From NCBI GenBank assembly GCA_030632865.1, contig DAOVTY010000163.1, positions 1 to 7,260 on the forward strand: a stretch of DNA of 7,260 nucleotides, given 5' to 3'. The stretch is from Bacteroidota bacterium. GTDB taxonomy: Bacteria > Bacteroidota > Bacteroidia > Bacteroidales > Prolixibacteraceae. A model generated the notes under the pieces. That model was given only the letters and a program-made list of their open reading frames with translations. It made no database searches and was not told the DNA's origin. Positions 1 through 6,559 of this stretch are shown piece by piece. Positions within the stretch are counted from its first letter, which is position 1. The number at the start of each line of letters is the position of its first letter. The translations under genes were made by a program, and so were the position numbers.

Positions 1-296
1 GTAAAAAACAAATTTCCAAAAACTCTGTAATTACATTAAGTTTTAATCAGAGAAAAGAGATTAGTAAAAGTATTTTGAGGCTTGAGAAATTAGTAATTGA
101 GACTGAAAATGAAATTGCATCTATAGAAGATGAAATCATCGAAGTTGATAAACTTCTAAATTCTGCAAAAAAAATAGAAGACCAATTAATTTTCAATAAT
201 TATGATGATTTAAAACTTAAACTCAACCAAACGATGGAGAAATGGGAAAAACAACACGAAGAGCTCGAAAATTGGATAAATAAAAAAACGTGGTAA
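1..296 (+). CDS. C-terminal fragment of a probable ABC-F family ATPase (5' end outside window)
   Basis: The reading frame is already open at the left edge (first full codon at position 3) and ends with TAA at 294-296, so this is the tail of a longer gene; the TTG at 75 need not be a start. The visible 97 residues are highly charged and helical: an SFNQRKEI stretch, then LEKLVIETENEIASIEDEI, then a hinge and a second helix with EKWEKQHEELENW. Two antiparallel helices, the second with a W-E-x-x-x-E-E-L pattern, are typical of the C-terminal coiled-coil extension of ABC-F (Uup/EttA-like) translation ATPases, and the RKE entry matches the segment after the second nucleotide-binding domain. No Walker or signature motif is visible because those lie upstream. 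It overlaps the next gene by one base, suggesting a shared transcript. Another coiled-coil protein is possible; the family call rests on pattern only. Confidence 0.65.
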   Translation, partial: KKQISKNSVITLSFNQRKEISKSILRLEKLVIETENEIASIEDEIIEVDKLLNSAKKIEDQLIFNNYDDLKLKLNQTMEKWEKQHEELENWINKKTW

Positions 297-1033
297 TGAA
301 CAGAGAAGATTTTGTTTTTGGAACTAGATCAGTTATTGAAGCCATTAAAAATGGTAAAACAATAGACAAAATTCTAATTAAAAAAGGGTTGGATAATGAA
401 TTATTTCACGAGCTTCAAACTCTTATTAATGAGAATAATATAAGTACTCAATATGTTCCTGTTGAAAAGATAAATAGAGTAACTCGGAAAAATCATCAAG
501 GTGTTTTGGCATTTATTTCGCCAATTGTATTTGATATTATTGAAAATATTTTGCCAGGAATATATGAACGTGGGCAAGATCCATTGATACTTATTCTTGA
601 TCAAATTACTGATGTACGTAATTTTGGTGCAATTGTTCGTTCTGCAGAATGTGCTGGAGTACATGCAATAATTATTCCTGAAAAAGGAATGGCTCGTATT
701 GGTGCCGATGCAGTTAAAACTTCGGCTGGAGCACTTCATTATTTACCAATTTGCAAGTCTAATAATCTTAATAATACTATTCAATTTTTAATAGACTCAG
801 GCATTCGCATTGTTGCAGCTACCGAAAAAGGCAATAAATTATATACCGAAACCGACCTAAATTGTCCTGTTGGAATTATAATGGGTTCTGAAGAGTATGG
901 TATTTCGCAGCAAATTTTAAACAATACTCACGAACAATTAAAAATACCAATTCTCGGTAAAATTGAATCTTTAAATGTTTCGGTATCTGCTGCTTTAATG
1001 ATTTATGAAGCAGTGAGACAACGTAATATTTAA
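296..1033 (+). CDS. rlmB: 23S rRNA (guanosine-2'-O-)-methyltransferase, RlmB/TrmH family (SPOUT)
   Basis: A 245-residue SPOUT methyltransferase that should transfer a methyl group from S-adenosylmethionine to a ribose 2'-OH; in E. coli RlmB the target is G2251 of 23S rRNA. The N-terminal part (about 1-75) has the substrate-binding domain, opening with FVFGTRSVIEAI and including NHQGVLAF. The catalytic domain has the three TrmH motifs: LDQITDVRNFGAIVRSA at 101-117 (Asn109, Arg115), GSEEYGIS at 197-204, and IPILGKIESLNVSVSAA at 217-233. The ending EAVRQR matches E. coli RlmB. Length fits RlmB (about 245). The start is the ATG at 296, which overlaps the preceding stop codon as TAATG; an in-frame GTG lies 6 bases earlier but would give only a two-residue extension. 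Site specificity cannot be read from sequence, so another TrmH-family rRNA target remains possible. Confidence 0.9.
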   Translation: MNREDFVFGTRSVIEAIKNGKTIDKILIKKGLDNELFHELQTLINENNISTQYVPVEKINRVTRKNHQGVLAFISPIVFDIIENILPGIYERGQDPLILILDQITDVRNFGAIVRSAECAGVHAIIIPEKGMARIGADAVKTSAGALHYLPICKSNNLNNTIQFLIDSGIRIVAATEKGNKLYTETDLNCPVGIIMGSEEYGISQQILNNTHEQLKIPILGKIESLNVSVSAALMIYEAVRQRNI

Positions 1034-1067
1034 TCTTATAAGAACAATTACGGAAATGCTCACTCCT

Positions 1068-1565
1068 CTACAAAAGCACTTTTTTTAATGGCACTATAGA
1101 GCTTTTGATTTGAATTGTTCGTTTAAACGACTCTTCTAACGAAATAAATGTTTCGGTACTTGCCACCCCCGAAATTTTCTGAATTTGCTTACTCAATATT
1201 GTTTTCAGATGCTCGTTATCTTTGGCATATACTTTTATAAAAATAGCATATTGCCCGGTTGTATAATGGCACTCAACAATCTCCGGTATTCGTTTCAAAT
1301 CTTCTACAACTCCTGAAAACAGGCCTCCTTTATCAAGAAAAATCCCTATATATGTACACGTTTTAAATTCTACTTTTTTAGGGTCAATTTGATATCCTGA
1401 ACCAACGATAACTTCCAAATCAATCATTCTATTAACCCTTTGATGAACTGCGGCTCTTGAAATTCCAACTTCAACCGCAACATCCTTGAATGGAATACGG
1501 GCATTTTTTGTAATTATATTCAGGATTTTTAAATCAACTTCGTCCAATTTATTTCTTAATGTCAT
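1068..1565 (-). CDS. Lrp/AsnC family transcriptional regulator (divergent from amt)
   Basis: A 165-residue cytoplasmic regulator with the two-part Lrp/AsnC build: an N-terminal winged helix-turn-helix (about 7-54, LDEVDLKILNIITKNAR then VGISRAAVHQRVNRM) and a C-terminal RAM ligand-binding/oligomerisation domain (about 68-150, with VECHYTTGQYAIFIKV and STETFISLEESFKR). It ends in a short basic/hydrophobic tail (KSSIVPLKKVLL) not present in its paralog. Start is the ATG at 1563-1565 (complement). About half of its residues are identical to those of the regulator at 3209-3691, with long shared blocks (ITKNARIPF, VECHYTTGQYAIF). It is divergent from the ammonium transporter gene, which suggests it controls amt and itself, possibly in response to an amino acid or nitrogen signal; effector and targets are inferred, not shown. 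The usual Asp in the RAM TG-x-Y-D loop is Ala here. It converges with rlmB across 34 bp. Confidence 0.9.
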   Translation of the reverse strand: MTLRNKLDEVDLKILNIITKNARIPFKDVAVEVGISRAAVHQRVNRMIDLEVIVGSGYQIDPKKVEFKTCTYIGIFLDKGGLFSGVVEDLKRIPEIVECHYTTGQYAIFIKVYAKDNEHLKTILSKQIQKISGVASTETFISLEESFKRTIQIKSSIVPLKKVLL

Positions 1566-1818
1566 AACTTACAAATTTCCACTAAAAGTAATAAATCGCT
1601 AACATAATTCCAACATATGTAACAAGCAAGAATGTATAAGTAACAAATTGGAAACAGATAATTATTTATATCAAAAATTTCGGCACTATTATCAAACAGT
1701 TAATTAAACATCCAATTTTATCTCATTATTCTATTTTATTCGTCCATTTAGCTTAATTTTATCACATAATCACTGCTCATTATAGCATAAAGTAGTAAAT
1801 ACTTAAGAATACGATAAA
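1566..1818. promoter_or_regulatory. Divergent regulatory gap between Lrp/AsnC gene and amt, with spaced direct repeats
   Basis: This AT-rich 253-bp gap must hold the promoters of both divergent genes. Two pairs of direct repeats are visible: GTAACAA at 1619-1625 and 1640-1646, starts 21 bp apart, and AAACAGATAATTA at 1652-1664 with AAACAGTTAATTA at 1694-1706, 12 of 13 bases identical and 42 bp apart. There is also an 8-bp inverted pair, AAATTGGA at 1645-1652 and TCCAATTT at 1711-1718. Spacings of 21 and 42 bp place the copies on the same face of the helix, which suits a multimeric Lrp-like binder. I find no TAnnTTTG box on either strand and no sigma-54 type GG/GC promoter. The promoter positions are therefore not assigned. 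Confidence 0.4.
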
Positions 1819-3165
1819 ATGAATATAAGGAAATCGGTTAGTTGGAAGATATTATTAGCGCTACTAGTAGTTGTTGCATTATTGGGTGTATTTATCCCAA
1901 CAGGAATGGGTGTTCAAGATTACTCTAACATTTCTCCAGGAGACACAGCTTGGATGCTAACTGCAACTGCGCTAGTTTTATTGATGACTCCAGGTCTTGC
2001 ATTTTTTTATGGGGGAATGGCCCAATCTAGAAATATTATTTCCACAATGTTACAAAGTTTTATTGCAATGGGAATTGTGAGCATTGTATGGGTTTTAGTT
2101 GGTTTTAGTATTGCATTTGGCGAAAGTATTGGGGGCGAGAATTATGGGTTATTTGGAAACCCATTAACATTTTTTATGTTCAGAGGAGTTGGTGGAGGCA
2201 CACATCCCGATTTTGCACCAACTTTTCCGTTTGCTCTATTTGCTATGTTTCAATTAAAATTTGCAATAATTACTCCAGCACTAATAACCGGATCTTTTGC
2301 CGGACGAGTAAGATTTAGAGCTTACATGTTATTTATGGTACTATTTGTAATTTTTATTTATGCACCACTTGCCCACTGGACGTGGCATCCAAATGGATTC
2401 TTAAGAAACTGGGGAGTGCTTGATTTTGCGGGAGGAACGGTTGTTCACATGTCGGCAGGATTTGCCGCTTTGGCAGGTGCTATGTTTATGGGTAGGAGAA
2501 AGGATTCCAATAAACATTTTAAACCGGCTAATATTCCATTCATTTTATTAGGAGCCGGCATGCTTTGGTTCGGCTGGTTTGGATTTAATGCAGGGTCGGC
2601 ACTTGCTGCTGATGGAATTGCAGCATCTGCTTTGGTAAATACAAATACAGCTTCGGCAGCTGCCATGTTAACGTGGATATTTTACGATGCAGCAAAAGGC
2701 AAAAAGCCGTCGGCAGTTGGAGCTTCAATTGGATTAGTTGTTGGATTAGTTGCCATTACACCAGCAGCAGGTTTTGTAAGTGTTGGTGCAAGTATTTTTA
2801 TCGGGGTAATTGCTGCAATTGTTAGCAATTATGCAATAGCACTTCGAACAAAATCAAAGTTAGACGATACTTTAGATGTGTTTCCTGCTCATGGAATGGG
2901 AGGAATTGTTGGTATGCTAGCAACTGCTATTTTTGCAGACGAAGTTGGTCTAATACATGGAGAAATAACAACATTTTTATTTCATTTACTCGCATTGGTA
3001 ATTGTTGGGGTTTTCACATTTGGAGGTTCATTGTTATTATATAAAATAACCGATATGCTTGTTCCTCTTAGAATTTCGCCCCGAGGGGAAAAAATAGGAC
3101 TCGATATTAGTCAACACGACGAATCTTACGATTACGTACAGCAACCACCAAAATCAATTTATTAA
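1819..3165 (+). CDS. amt: Ammonium transporter, Amt/MEP/Rh family
   Basis: A 448-residue inner-membrane ammonium channel/transporter with 11 expected membrane helices. An N-terminal hydrophobic stretch (about 10-30) resembles a cleaved signal or extra helix, as in E. coli AmtB; the Amt core starts near 42 (GDTAWMLTATALVLLMTPGLAFFYGG). Matches to AmtB functional residues are visible: twin pore histidines His210 (LDFAGGTVVH) and His358 (DVFPAHGMGGIVG), Asp202 structuring the recruitment site, Trp189, gate phenylalanines Phe148 (KFAIIT) and Phe256 (GWFGFNAGS), and Ser260. The C-terminal cytoplasmic tail keeps GLDI and a histidine (GLDISQHDE, close to AmtB GLDVNSHGE), the part that couples to PII, so PII control remains possible although no glnK lies adjacent. 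Start is the ATG at 1819, the only start that retains the signal-like segment. It is flanked by two Lrp/AsnC regulators and ends at a shared terminator. Confidence 0.95.
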   Translation: MNIRKSVSWKILLALLVVVALLGVFIPTGMGVQDYSNISPGDTAWMLTATALVLLMTPGLAFFYGGMAQSRNIISTMLQSFIAMGIVSIVWVLVGFSIAFGESIGGENYGLFGNPLTFFMFRGVGGGTHPDFAPTFPFALFAMFQLKFAIITPALITGSFAGRVRFRAYMLFMVLFVIFIYAPLAHWTWHPNGFLRNWGVLDFAGGTVVHMSAGFAALAGAMFMGRRKDSNKHFKPANIPFILLGAGMLWFGWFGFNAGSALAADGIAASALVNTNTASAAAMLTWIFYDAAKGKKPSAVGASIGLVVGLVAITPAAGFVSVGASIFIGVIAAIVSNYAIALRTKSKLDDTLDVFPAHGMGGIVGMLATAIFADEVGLIHGEITTFLFHLLALVIVGVFTFGGSLLLYKITDMLVPLRISPRGEKIGLDISQHDESYDYVQQPPKSIY

Positions 3166-3181
3166 TTTTTTTGAAAAATAA

Positions 3182-3206
3182 AATGGCTGGTAACTAACCA
3201 GCCATT
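3182..3206. terminator. Bidirectional intrinsic terminator between amt and the convergent Lrp/AsnC gene
   Basis: A perfect 10-bp stem (AATGGCTGGT at 3182-3191 with ACCAGCCATT at 3197-3206) closes a 5-nt loop. T-rich sequence follows on the + strand (3208-3217), and the - strand continues into TTTATTTTTC, so it can end transcripts from both sides. It lies 16 bp after the amt stop and 2 bp from the regulator's stop. Confidence 0.85.
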
Positions 3207-3208
3207 AT

Positions 3209-3691
3209 TTATTTTATTGGAACTTGTCGTTTAAAATCCATTTCTAACGAAATAAATGTTTCTGTTCGAGCAATTCCCTCGACATCCTGAAGCTCGTTAT
3301 CAATTAATAACTTTAAATGCTTATTTGTTTTTGTCTGAATTTTTACAAAAATTGCATACTGACCTGTTGTGTAATGACATTCAACAACCTCCGGAATATT
3401 CCTCAAAGCAGCAACAACCTCTTTATGGTAATTTGCTTTTTCCAGATAAATCCCCATGTAAGCACAAGTATTGTAACCCAATTTCTGAGGACTCACAATA
3501 AATTCGCTTCCCTTAACTACACCAACATTTAAAAGCCGTTGCACTCGTTGATGAATTGCAGCACCTGAAACTCCGCACTCTCTAGCAACTTCCAAAAACG
3601 GTATTCGTGCATTTTTTGTAATCAGTTTCAGAATTTTTTCATCCAAACCATCAATGTCCGCTCCTTTCTCTAAATATTTATTTGAATCCAT
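3209..3691 (-). CDS. Lrp/AsnC family transcriptional regulator (convergent with amt)
   Basis: A 160-residue paralog of the regulator at 1068-1565, with a winged helix-turn-helix (about 14-62, IDGLDEKILKLITKNARIPF then CGVSGAAIHQRVQRL) and a RAM domain (about 76-157, VECHYTTGQYAIFVKI, TETFISLEMDFKR). By eye about 79 of 149 aligned positions are identical between the two, with no gaps needed over the shared region. The DNA-reading helix differs (SGAAIHQRVQR against SRAAVHQRVNR), so their sites may differ. Start is the ATG at 3689-3691 (complement); an AGAGG lies 11 nt before it. The gene sits downstream of, and convergent with, amt. A role in nitrogen or amino-acid responsive control of amt, possibly as a mixed oligomer with its paralog, is inference from position and similarity. 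As in the paralog, Ala replaces the common Asp after the TG-x-Y of the RAM domain. Confidence 0.9.
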   Translation of the reverse strand: MDSNKYLEKGADIDGLDEKILKLITKNARIPFLEVARECGVSGAAIHQRVQRLLNVGVVKGSEFIVSPQKLGYNTCAYMGIYLEKANYHKEVVAALRNIPEVVECHYTTGQYAIFVKIQTKTNKHLKLLIDNELQDVEGIARTETFISLEMDFKRQVPIK

Positions 3692-3725
3692 ATTAATGAT
3701 TGCCTCTTAGTTTCAATTTGAAAAA

Positions 3726-3733
3726 CAAATGTA
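3726..3733 (-). promoter_or_regulatory. Candidate Bacteroidota -7 promoter box for the Lrp/AsnC gene at 3209-3691
   Basis: On the - strand this reads TACATTTG, an exact match to the phylum's TAnnTTTG box. It is placed so that a transcript would start near 3719, giving a leader of about 28 nt. No convincing TTG is found about 19-21 bp upstream, so support is partial. Confidence 0.4.
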
Positions 3734-3807
3734 TGAAATATTTATAAAAGAAAAGTATAGTTGCCAAAAAACGAGTCATTTATTACAATCTGTAAGTTGC
3801 CATAACT

Positions 3808-3831
3808 TTTGTTAAATAAATATTTAACAAA
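3808..3831. repeat. Perfect 24-bp AT-rich dyad (operator-like palindrome)
   Basis: TTTGTTAAATA at 3808-3818 is repeated as its exact reverse complement at 3821-3831, separated only by AA. It lies 3 bp beyond the stop codon of the YbdG-like channel gene and about 117 bp upstream of the Lrp/AsnC start on the same strand. A T-run does not follow it on the - strand, the stem is almost all A-T, and the spacer is 2 nt. It therefore looks more like a protein-binding dyad than a classic terminator, although a weak transcript-end hairpin for the channel gene cannot be excluded. Confidence 0.55.
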
Positions 3832-3834
3832 TAA

Positions 3835-5151
3835 TTATAACCCACCGATTTTTGAGATATCAAAACCTGAAGGCTCTTGAAAAACTTTAAGCTCGAATTC
3901 TGGAATTACCGCAAAAATATGATCGAAAATATCTGCTTGAATAGATTCATAATTTGCCCATTCCTGATCTTTCGAAAAAACATAAATTTCTATGGGTAAC
4001 CCTTTCCCGGTTGGTTGTAATTGACGAACCAAAAATGTCATTTCCACATTTATCATCGGGTGTTGGTGCAAATATACCTCAAGATATTTTCTAAAAATAC
4101 CAACGTTTGTTTGATGGCGACCACTTATAAAATCCTCATCAGAGATATTTTTTTGCTTATTATATTTTTTTAATTCCCCTTCTTTTTGAATAACATAATC
4201 GCGTATTAAATCAAACTTTTCAAATCTATTTAGCATTGCTGAATCGCAAAACTTTATACTGCTCATATCCAACGAAACAGAACGTTTAATTCTCCTTCCA
4301 TCAGACTCTTCCATACCTTTCCAATTACTAAACGACTCAGAAACAAGCGCATAAGTTGGTATAGTTGAAATAGTTTTATCCCAATTTTGAACTTTCACTG
4401 TATTCAGAGTAATATCTGTAACAGTCCCATCGGCGTTGTGACTTTCCATTGCAATCCAATCGCCAATATTAACCATATTATTTGCCGATAACTGAATTGA
4501 AGCTACAAAGCCAAGAATTGTGTCTTTAAAAACCAGAATAAGTACGGCTGCCAATGCTCCCAAACCTGCTAATAGTACTGTAGGATCCTTTCCTAAAAGG
4601 GCAGCAATCGTCATAATTCCAGCCATAAAATAAACAAATATTTTCAATAGCTGAACGTAACCCTTAATTGGACGATGATGTGAATATTCAGTTGTTTTAT
4701 ATATTTCCATTGCAGCATTCAGAACAGCGTTGGCAACAAAAACAATAATTACAATAAAATAAATACGTGCTATTCTATCAATAAATCCTTTTAAAGAAAA
4801 ATAGTAATCCACAGATAATGCTTCAAAAGTTGCAATATCCAATTCGCTTAAATCCTGATGTAAATCTGGGAATGAAAAATCCGCAGTATAAAAAATAATA
4901 AACGCAGGAACTAAATGTGCCAATCCTCTGAAAACTTTGTTTTTCACCAAAATATCGTCCCAAGTAGTTTTAGTACTTTTAGCAACCCGATGAACAATAC
5001 GTAAAATAATTTGCCGCGTTAAAAAATGTGCAATCCAAGCAATAAAAACAATAAACAGAATACAAATAAAAGCGGCTAAAGGTTTTGCCACAAATTGTGT
5101 TCCGGGTAAATCACGTAAGTAATTCAATAAAAAAATATAACCATTTCCCAT
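3835..5151 (-). CDS. YbdG/MscM-type miniconductance mechanosensitive channel (MscS family)
   Basis: A 438-residue inner-membrane channel of the MscS superfamily, expected to open under membrane tension and release solutes during hypo-osmotic shock. Hydrophobic helices lie near 22-42, 75-92, 128-148 and 168-187, then the glycine/alanine-rich pore helix near 191-220 (LLAGLGALAAVLILVFKDTILGF), then the cytoplasmic beta domain (NIGDWIAM, 228-235). The run NWDKTISTIPTYALVSESFSNW (256-277) followed by GRRIKRSVSLD (285-295) and a long C-terminal domain is characteristic of the YbdG branch rather than small MscS. Length is close to E. coli YbdG (415). The ATG at 5149-5151 (complement) is chosen; upstream in-frame TTG (5184) and GTG codons would add 11 residues, but a TAnnTTTG box overlaps them. 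It is divergent from the M64 peptidase gene. Physiological role beyond osmotic protection is not evident. Confidence 0.88.
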   Translation of the reverse strand: MGNGYIFLLNYLRDLPGTQFVAKPLAAFICILFIVFIAWIAHFLTRQIILRIVHRVAKSTKTTWDDILVKNKVFRGLAHLVPAFIIFYTADFSFPDLHQDLSELDIATFEALSVDYYFSLKGFIDRIARIYFIVIIVFVANAVLNAAMEIYKTTEYSHHRPIKGYVQLLKIFVYFMAGIMTIAALLGKDPTVLLAGLGALAAVLILVFKDTILGFVASIQLSANNMVNIGDWIAMESHNADGTVTDITLNTVKVQNWDKTISTIPTYALVSESFSNWKGMEESDGRRIKRSVSLDMSSIKFCDSAMLNRFEKFDLIRDYVIQKEGELKKYNKQKNISDEDFISGRHQTNVGIFRKYLEVYLHQHPMINVEMTFLVRQLQPTGKGLPIEIYVFSKDQEWANYESIQADIFDHIFAVIPEFELKVFQEPSGFDISKIGGL

Positions 5152-5181
5152 AATATGATTGATGATAATTATTAATTTCAC

Positions 5182-5189
5182 CAAAAATA
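5182..5189 (-). promoter_or_regulatory. Candidate -7 promoter box for the YbdG-like channel gene
   Basis: The - strand reads TATTTTTG here, matching TAnnTTTG exactly. Initiation a few bases downstream, near 5177, would leave a leader of roughly 26 nt to the ATG at 5151. It would also place the alternative TTG start outside the transcript. The -33 TTG element is not clear, and such boxes arise easily in AT-rich DNA. Confidence 0.35.
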
Positions 5190-5204
5190 ATAAATGTGGT
5201 TGAT

Positions 5205-6479
5205 ATGAAGTTAAAGATTCTATTAATTATTTTAATTTTCCCTATTTTCACTTTTGCTCAGATAGATTACAATAAGTATTTTGATAATAAATCGTTGCGG
5301 TTTGATTTTTTATTGGGTGGCAACAATAAAAATGTTACCGTTTATCCGGAACAGATAAAACAAGAACCTTACTGGGCAGGCTCGAAAACAAATTTAACAG
5401 ACCCATTTAATTATGGAACTTATCGTTTTCGGGTTTTCGATTTGAAATCGGACAGTTTAATATTTTCAAAAGGATTTAGCACCCTTTTTCAAGAGTGGCA
5501 AACCACTGCAGAGGCAAAAGAGATTAATAAAACTTTTTATCAGGCAGCAATATTCCCGTTTCCTAAAAAAGAAATCAGGCTCGAAATTGATGCGCTACAA
5601 TGGGAAGGAGATTTCAAAACTATTTATAAAACTGAAATTAACCCGAACAATTATTTTATTTTATCAGAAACTGAAACTCAGTTTGAAACAGTTAATATTA
5701 TTAAAAGTGGAAATGCTGAGAACAAAGTAGATTTGGTTATTTTAGCTGAGGGATATACAAGTTTTGAATTGTATAAATTTGTAGAAGATGCGAAACGTGT
5801 AACACAGTATTTATTCGATACAGAACCATTTAAATCTGAGAAAACGAGTTTTAATGTTACAGCTATTCTTACACCGTCTATCGAGTCGGGCACCGATATT
5901 CCTGGAGAAGGCATTTATAAAAATACCCATTTTAATTCAACTTTCTACACCTTCGATGTTGATAGGTATTTAACAACAAGCGACATGAAAACTATTTATG
6001 ATGCTGCAGCAGTTGTTCCTTACGACCATATTTACATTTTGGTAAACACAGAGCGTTACGGTGGAGGTGGATTTTACAATTTTGTGTCGGTTTGCACTTC
6101 TGATAATAGATTGACGGAAGAGGTTTTTACTCACGAATTTGGGCATGGATTTGCAGGTTTAGGTGACGAATATTATAACTCGTCGGTTGCCTACGAAGAT
6201 TTTTACAACTTGGAGGTTGAACCATGGGAACCTAATTTAACTACGCTAGTAGATTTCGATTCTAAATGGAAAGAGTTGATTGCAGATTCAGTTTCGGTTC
6301 CTACGCCGCGCGAAGCAAAATACAAAAATACCGTTGGGGTTTACGAAGGTGGTGGATACTTGAGTAAAGGGATTTATAGTCCGGTTTTAGATTGCCGAAT
6401 GAAAAGTAATAATGCCGATGGATTTTGTCCTGTTTGCGAGGAGGCAATTAGAAAAGCAATTCAGTTTTACACTGAATAA
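5205..6479 (+). CDS. Secreted M64 family zinc metallopeptidase (IgA-peptidase M64 type)
   Basis: A 424-residue exported peptidase. The N-terminus is a clear signal peptide (MKLKILLIILIFPIFTFAQ, cut expected near residue 18-19), so it should act in the periplasm or outside. A beta-rich N-terminal domain (about 20-150) precedes the catalytic domain, which opens with VDLVILAEGYT. The zinc site is HEFGH at 310-314 followed by GLGDEYY, whose Asp321 is the likely third ligand; Glu311 is the catalytic base. Met399 in CRMKSN fits a metzincin-type Met-turn, and FCPVC at 407-411 is the usual M64 C-terminal cysteine pair. The family is named for a Clostridium ramosum IgA protease, but Bacteroidota members are widespread and mostly uncharacterised, so the substrate here is unknown. 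Start is the ATG at 5205; a GTG three codons earlier would only lengthen the signal peptide. Not obviously linked in function to the divergent channel gene. Confidence 0.9.
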   Translation: MKLKILLIILIFPIFTFAQIDYNKYFDNKSLRFDFLLGGNNKNVTVYPEQIKQEPYWAGSKTNLTDPFNYGTYRFRVFDLKSDSLIFSKGFSTLFQEWQTTAEAKEINKTFYQAAIFPFPKKEIRLEIDALQWEGDFKTIYKTEINPNNYFILSETETQFETVNIIKSGNAENKVDLVILAEGYTSFELYKFVEDAKRVTQYLFDTEPFKSEKTSFNVTAILTPSIESGTDIPGEGIYKNTHFNSTFYTFDVDRYLTTSDMKTIYDAAAVVPYDHIYILVNTERYGGGGFYNFVSVCTSDNRLTEEVFTHEFGHGFAGLGDEYYNSSVAYEDFYNLEVEPWEPNLTTLVDFDSKWKELIADSVSVPTPREAKYKNTVGVYEGGGYLSKGIYSPVLDCRMKSNNADGFCPVCEEAIRKAIQFYTE

Positions 6480-6511
6480 TACTAATCATAAACCAAAACT
6501 CTTGACAAAAA

Positions 6512-6541
6512 AATACGGATAAGAAAATTCTCATCCGTATT
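6512..6541. terminator. Intrinsic terminator between M64 peptidase and the DUF6249-like gene
   Basis: AATACGGAT at 6512-6520 pairs perfectly with ATCCGTATT at 6533-6541 around a 12-nt loop. On the - strand the stem runs directly into a stretch of seven T, making it a strong terminator for the DUF6249-like gene, whose stop is 18 bp away. On the + strand only loosely T-rich sequence follows, so termination of the peptidase gene there is likely but weaker. Confidence 0.85.
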
Positions 6542-6559
6542 ACAATTTGTTTAATATTT

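Noticed and set aside
75..296. A free-standing 73-residue small protein starting with TTG at 75
   Set aside because: The frame is open without a stop to the window edge, and the sequence reads continuously as the tail of a larger coiled-coil protein.
401..739. Reverse-strand open frame inside rlmB
   Set aside because: It lies entirely antisense to a well-supported methyltransferase and its translation is low-complexity (Asn, Ile, Tyr, Ser-rich) with no domain pattern.
1034..1043. TCTTATAAGA palindrome right after the rlmB stop as a terminator
   Set aside because: The palindrome has no loop, is short and AT-rich, and no T-run follows; the 34-bp convergent gap has no convincing terminator.
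1681..1700. Sigma-54 promoter for amt (CGGCAC near 1681)
   Set aside because: The required GC element about 5 bases further on is missing; the following bases are TATTATCAAA.
2445..2666. Reverse-strand open frame inside amt
   Set aside because: Antisense to a highly conserved part of Amt; its Ala/Pro-rich translation is a by-product of the Amt codons.
3256..3532. Two + strand open frames within the second Lrp/AsnC gene
   Set aside because: Both are antisense to the regulator and have no recognisable domain; the regulator has clear HTH and RAM domains.
5678..5914. Reverse-strand open frame inside the M64 peptidase gene
   Set aside because: Antisense to a conserved catalytic-domain segment, with no domain or start context of its own.
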